Shown here: positions 6,039-6,953 of the stretch, piece after piece
Layout of the letters: every line of letters starts with the position of its first letter
Position numbering within the stretch: position 1 is the stretch's first letter
Source: an uncultured Cellvibrio sp.
Lineage (GTDB): Bacteria; Pseudomonadota; Gammaproteobacteria; Pseudomonadales; Cellvibrionaceae
Assembly (NCBI GenBank): GCA_946482345.1
Contig: CAMLRJ010000183.1
Location: forward strand, 1 to 6,953
Direction: 5' to 3'
DNA length: 6,953 bases
The notes under the pieces: model-generated
The model's input: only the letters and a program-made list of their open reading frames with translations
The model's database searches: none
Told to the model about the DNA's origin: nothing
Translations under genes and position numbers: made by a program

Positions 6039-6947
6039 ATGGCGAAGAAACACAAAGGTTTAGGTAAAGGATTGGATGCGCTGTTAAGTGCGGGTCTGGG
6101 TATCAGTTCACCTGCACCACAAATGTCAGTGAATGAAGACATTGAACAGGTACCAGAATATAAAGATGGAAAACTCGCGCATTTACCCGTGGAAATTATT
6201 CAACGTGGAAAATATCAGCCGCGCCGTGATATGCATCCGGAAGCCCTGGAAGAATTAGCAGAATCGATTAAAGTCCAGGGCGTAATGCAACCGATAGTGG
6301 TGCGCCCGATTGGTGAAAATCGTTATGAAATAATTGCCGGTGAACGCCGTTGGCGAGCAACACAATTGGCGGGCCTCGATAAAATTCCGGCAGTCATTCG
6401 CGATGTACCGGATGAAGCCGCGATTGCAATGGCGTTGATTGAAAATATTCAGCGCGAAAATTTAAATCCCATGGAAGAAGCGCTGGCACTTAAACGCTTG
6501 CAAGATGAATTTGAATTAACTCACGCCGAAGTTGCACAAGCTGTTGGTAAATCGCGAACAACAGTCACTAATTTATTGCGTTTGATTGCACTGAGTGATG
6601 ATGTCAAAACCTTGCTCGAACATGGCGATATAGAAATGGGTCACGCTCGTGCGTTGTTAACTCTCGATGCAGATGCGCAACGCGATATCGCCAAACAAAT
6701 TGTTGCCAAAGGTTTATCCGTTCGTCAAACCGAAACGCTCGTCAGGTCTTATCAGGAACAAAAAATAAAAACCAAAGCTCAGGAGCCTGTAAAAGCTTCT
6801 GCCGATATTCGTCAACTTCAGGATAAATTATCGGATACCCTCGGGGCTGAGGTATTAATCCAACATTCCGCCAAGGGCAAAGGTAAGCTGGTAATCAATT
6901 ACAACTCGTTGGATGAGTTGGACGGGATTTTGAATCACATTCGATAA
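6039..6947 (+). CDS. parB: Chromosome partitioning protein ParB (Spo0J), CTP-dependent clamp
   Basis: A 302-residue ParB that binds parS, loads onto DNA as a CTP-dependent clamp and activates ParA. The N-terminal GLGKGLDALL (7–16) is the segment that contacts ParA. The CTP-binding N domain shows YQPRRD, GVMQPIVVRP, GERRWRA (101–107) and NIQRENLNP (136–144). The helix-turn-helix that reads parS is at about 161–182 (THAEVAQAVGKSRTTVTNLL). A charged linker (about 232–258) leads to the C-terminal dimerisation domain. ATG 6039 is chosen over an in-frame TTG at 6027: it has a GGA-type Shine-Dalgarno seven bases upstream, and MAKKHKGLGKGLDALL is a standard ParB start. The gene is complete, with its stop six bases before the window ends. 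What follows, often atpI, is not visible. Confidence 0.96.
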   Translation: MAKKHKGLGKGLDALLSAGLGISSPAPQMSVNEDIEQVPEYKDGKLAHLPVEIIQRGKYQPRRDMHPEALEELAESIKVQGVMQPIVVRPIGENRYEIIAGERRWRATQLAGLDKIPAVIRDVPDEAAIAMALIENIQRENLNPMEEALALKRLQDEFELTHAEVAQAVGKSRTTVTNLLRLIALSDDVKTLLEHGDIEMGHARALLTLDADAQRDIAKQIVAKGLSVRQTETLVRSYQEQKIKTKAQEPVKASADIRQLQDKLSDTLGAEVLIQHSAKGKGKLVINYNSLDELDGILNHIR

Positions 6948-6953
6948 AGATTT

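Overview
The window is the rnpA/yidC–mnmE–mnmG–rsmG–parA–parB neighbourhood that surrounds the chromosomal origin in many Gammaproteobacteria. A chromosomal parAB pair directly after rsmG, together with protein sequences close to the Pseudomonas/Cellvibrio/Saccharophagus type, points to a gammaproteobacterium outside the enteric and Vibrio lines. It is moderately AT-rich (hand counts give about 40% GC in mnmE and 46% in the first part of mnmG). Genus cannot be fixed from this sequence alone.

Layout: the 3' end of yidC (1–94) overlaps mnmE (94–1455) by one base. A small minus-strand gene (1492–1941) encodes an unrecognised four-segment membrane protein and converges on mnmE. Then comes a gene-free, very AT-rich stretch (1942–2605). 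After it four plus-strand genes are tightly packed: mnmG (2606–4501), rsmG (4515–5186), parA (5226–6023) and parB (6039–6947).

The most interesting part is the 664-bp gap between mnmE and mnmG. It holds three DnaA boxes or near-boxes spaced 10–11 bp apart (2096–2125). A perfect DnaA box of the TTATACACA type (2381–2389) directly borders a roughly 22% GC block (2401–2520), and a near-consensus IHF site lies between the two groups. The order and polarity match E. coli oriC read from mioC to gidA (mnmG). Strand composition also shifts here: there is no G excess in mnmE, a strong C excess on the plus strand in the small gene, and a G excess in mnmG. I call it a candidate oriC. The alternative, a Pseudomonas-type origin beside dnaA outside the window with this as a secondary DnaA-binding region, cannot be excluded.

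How the genes work together: MnmE and MnmG form one complex that modifies wobble U34 in tRNA, and here their genes flank the putative origin. RsmG methylates 16S rRNA at G527. ParA and ParB segregate freshly replicated origins. No parS site was found inside the window. YidC inserts membrane proteins.
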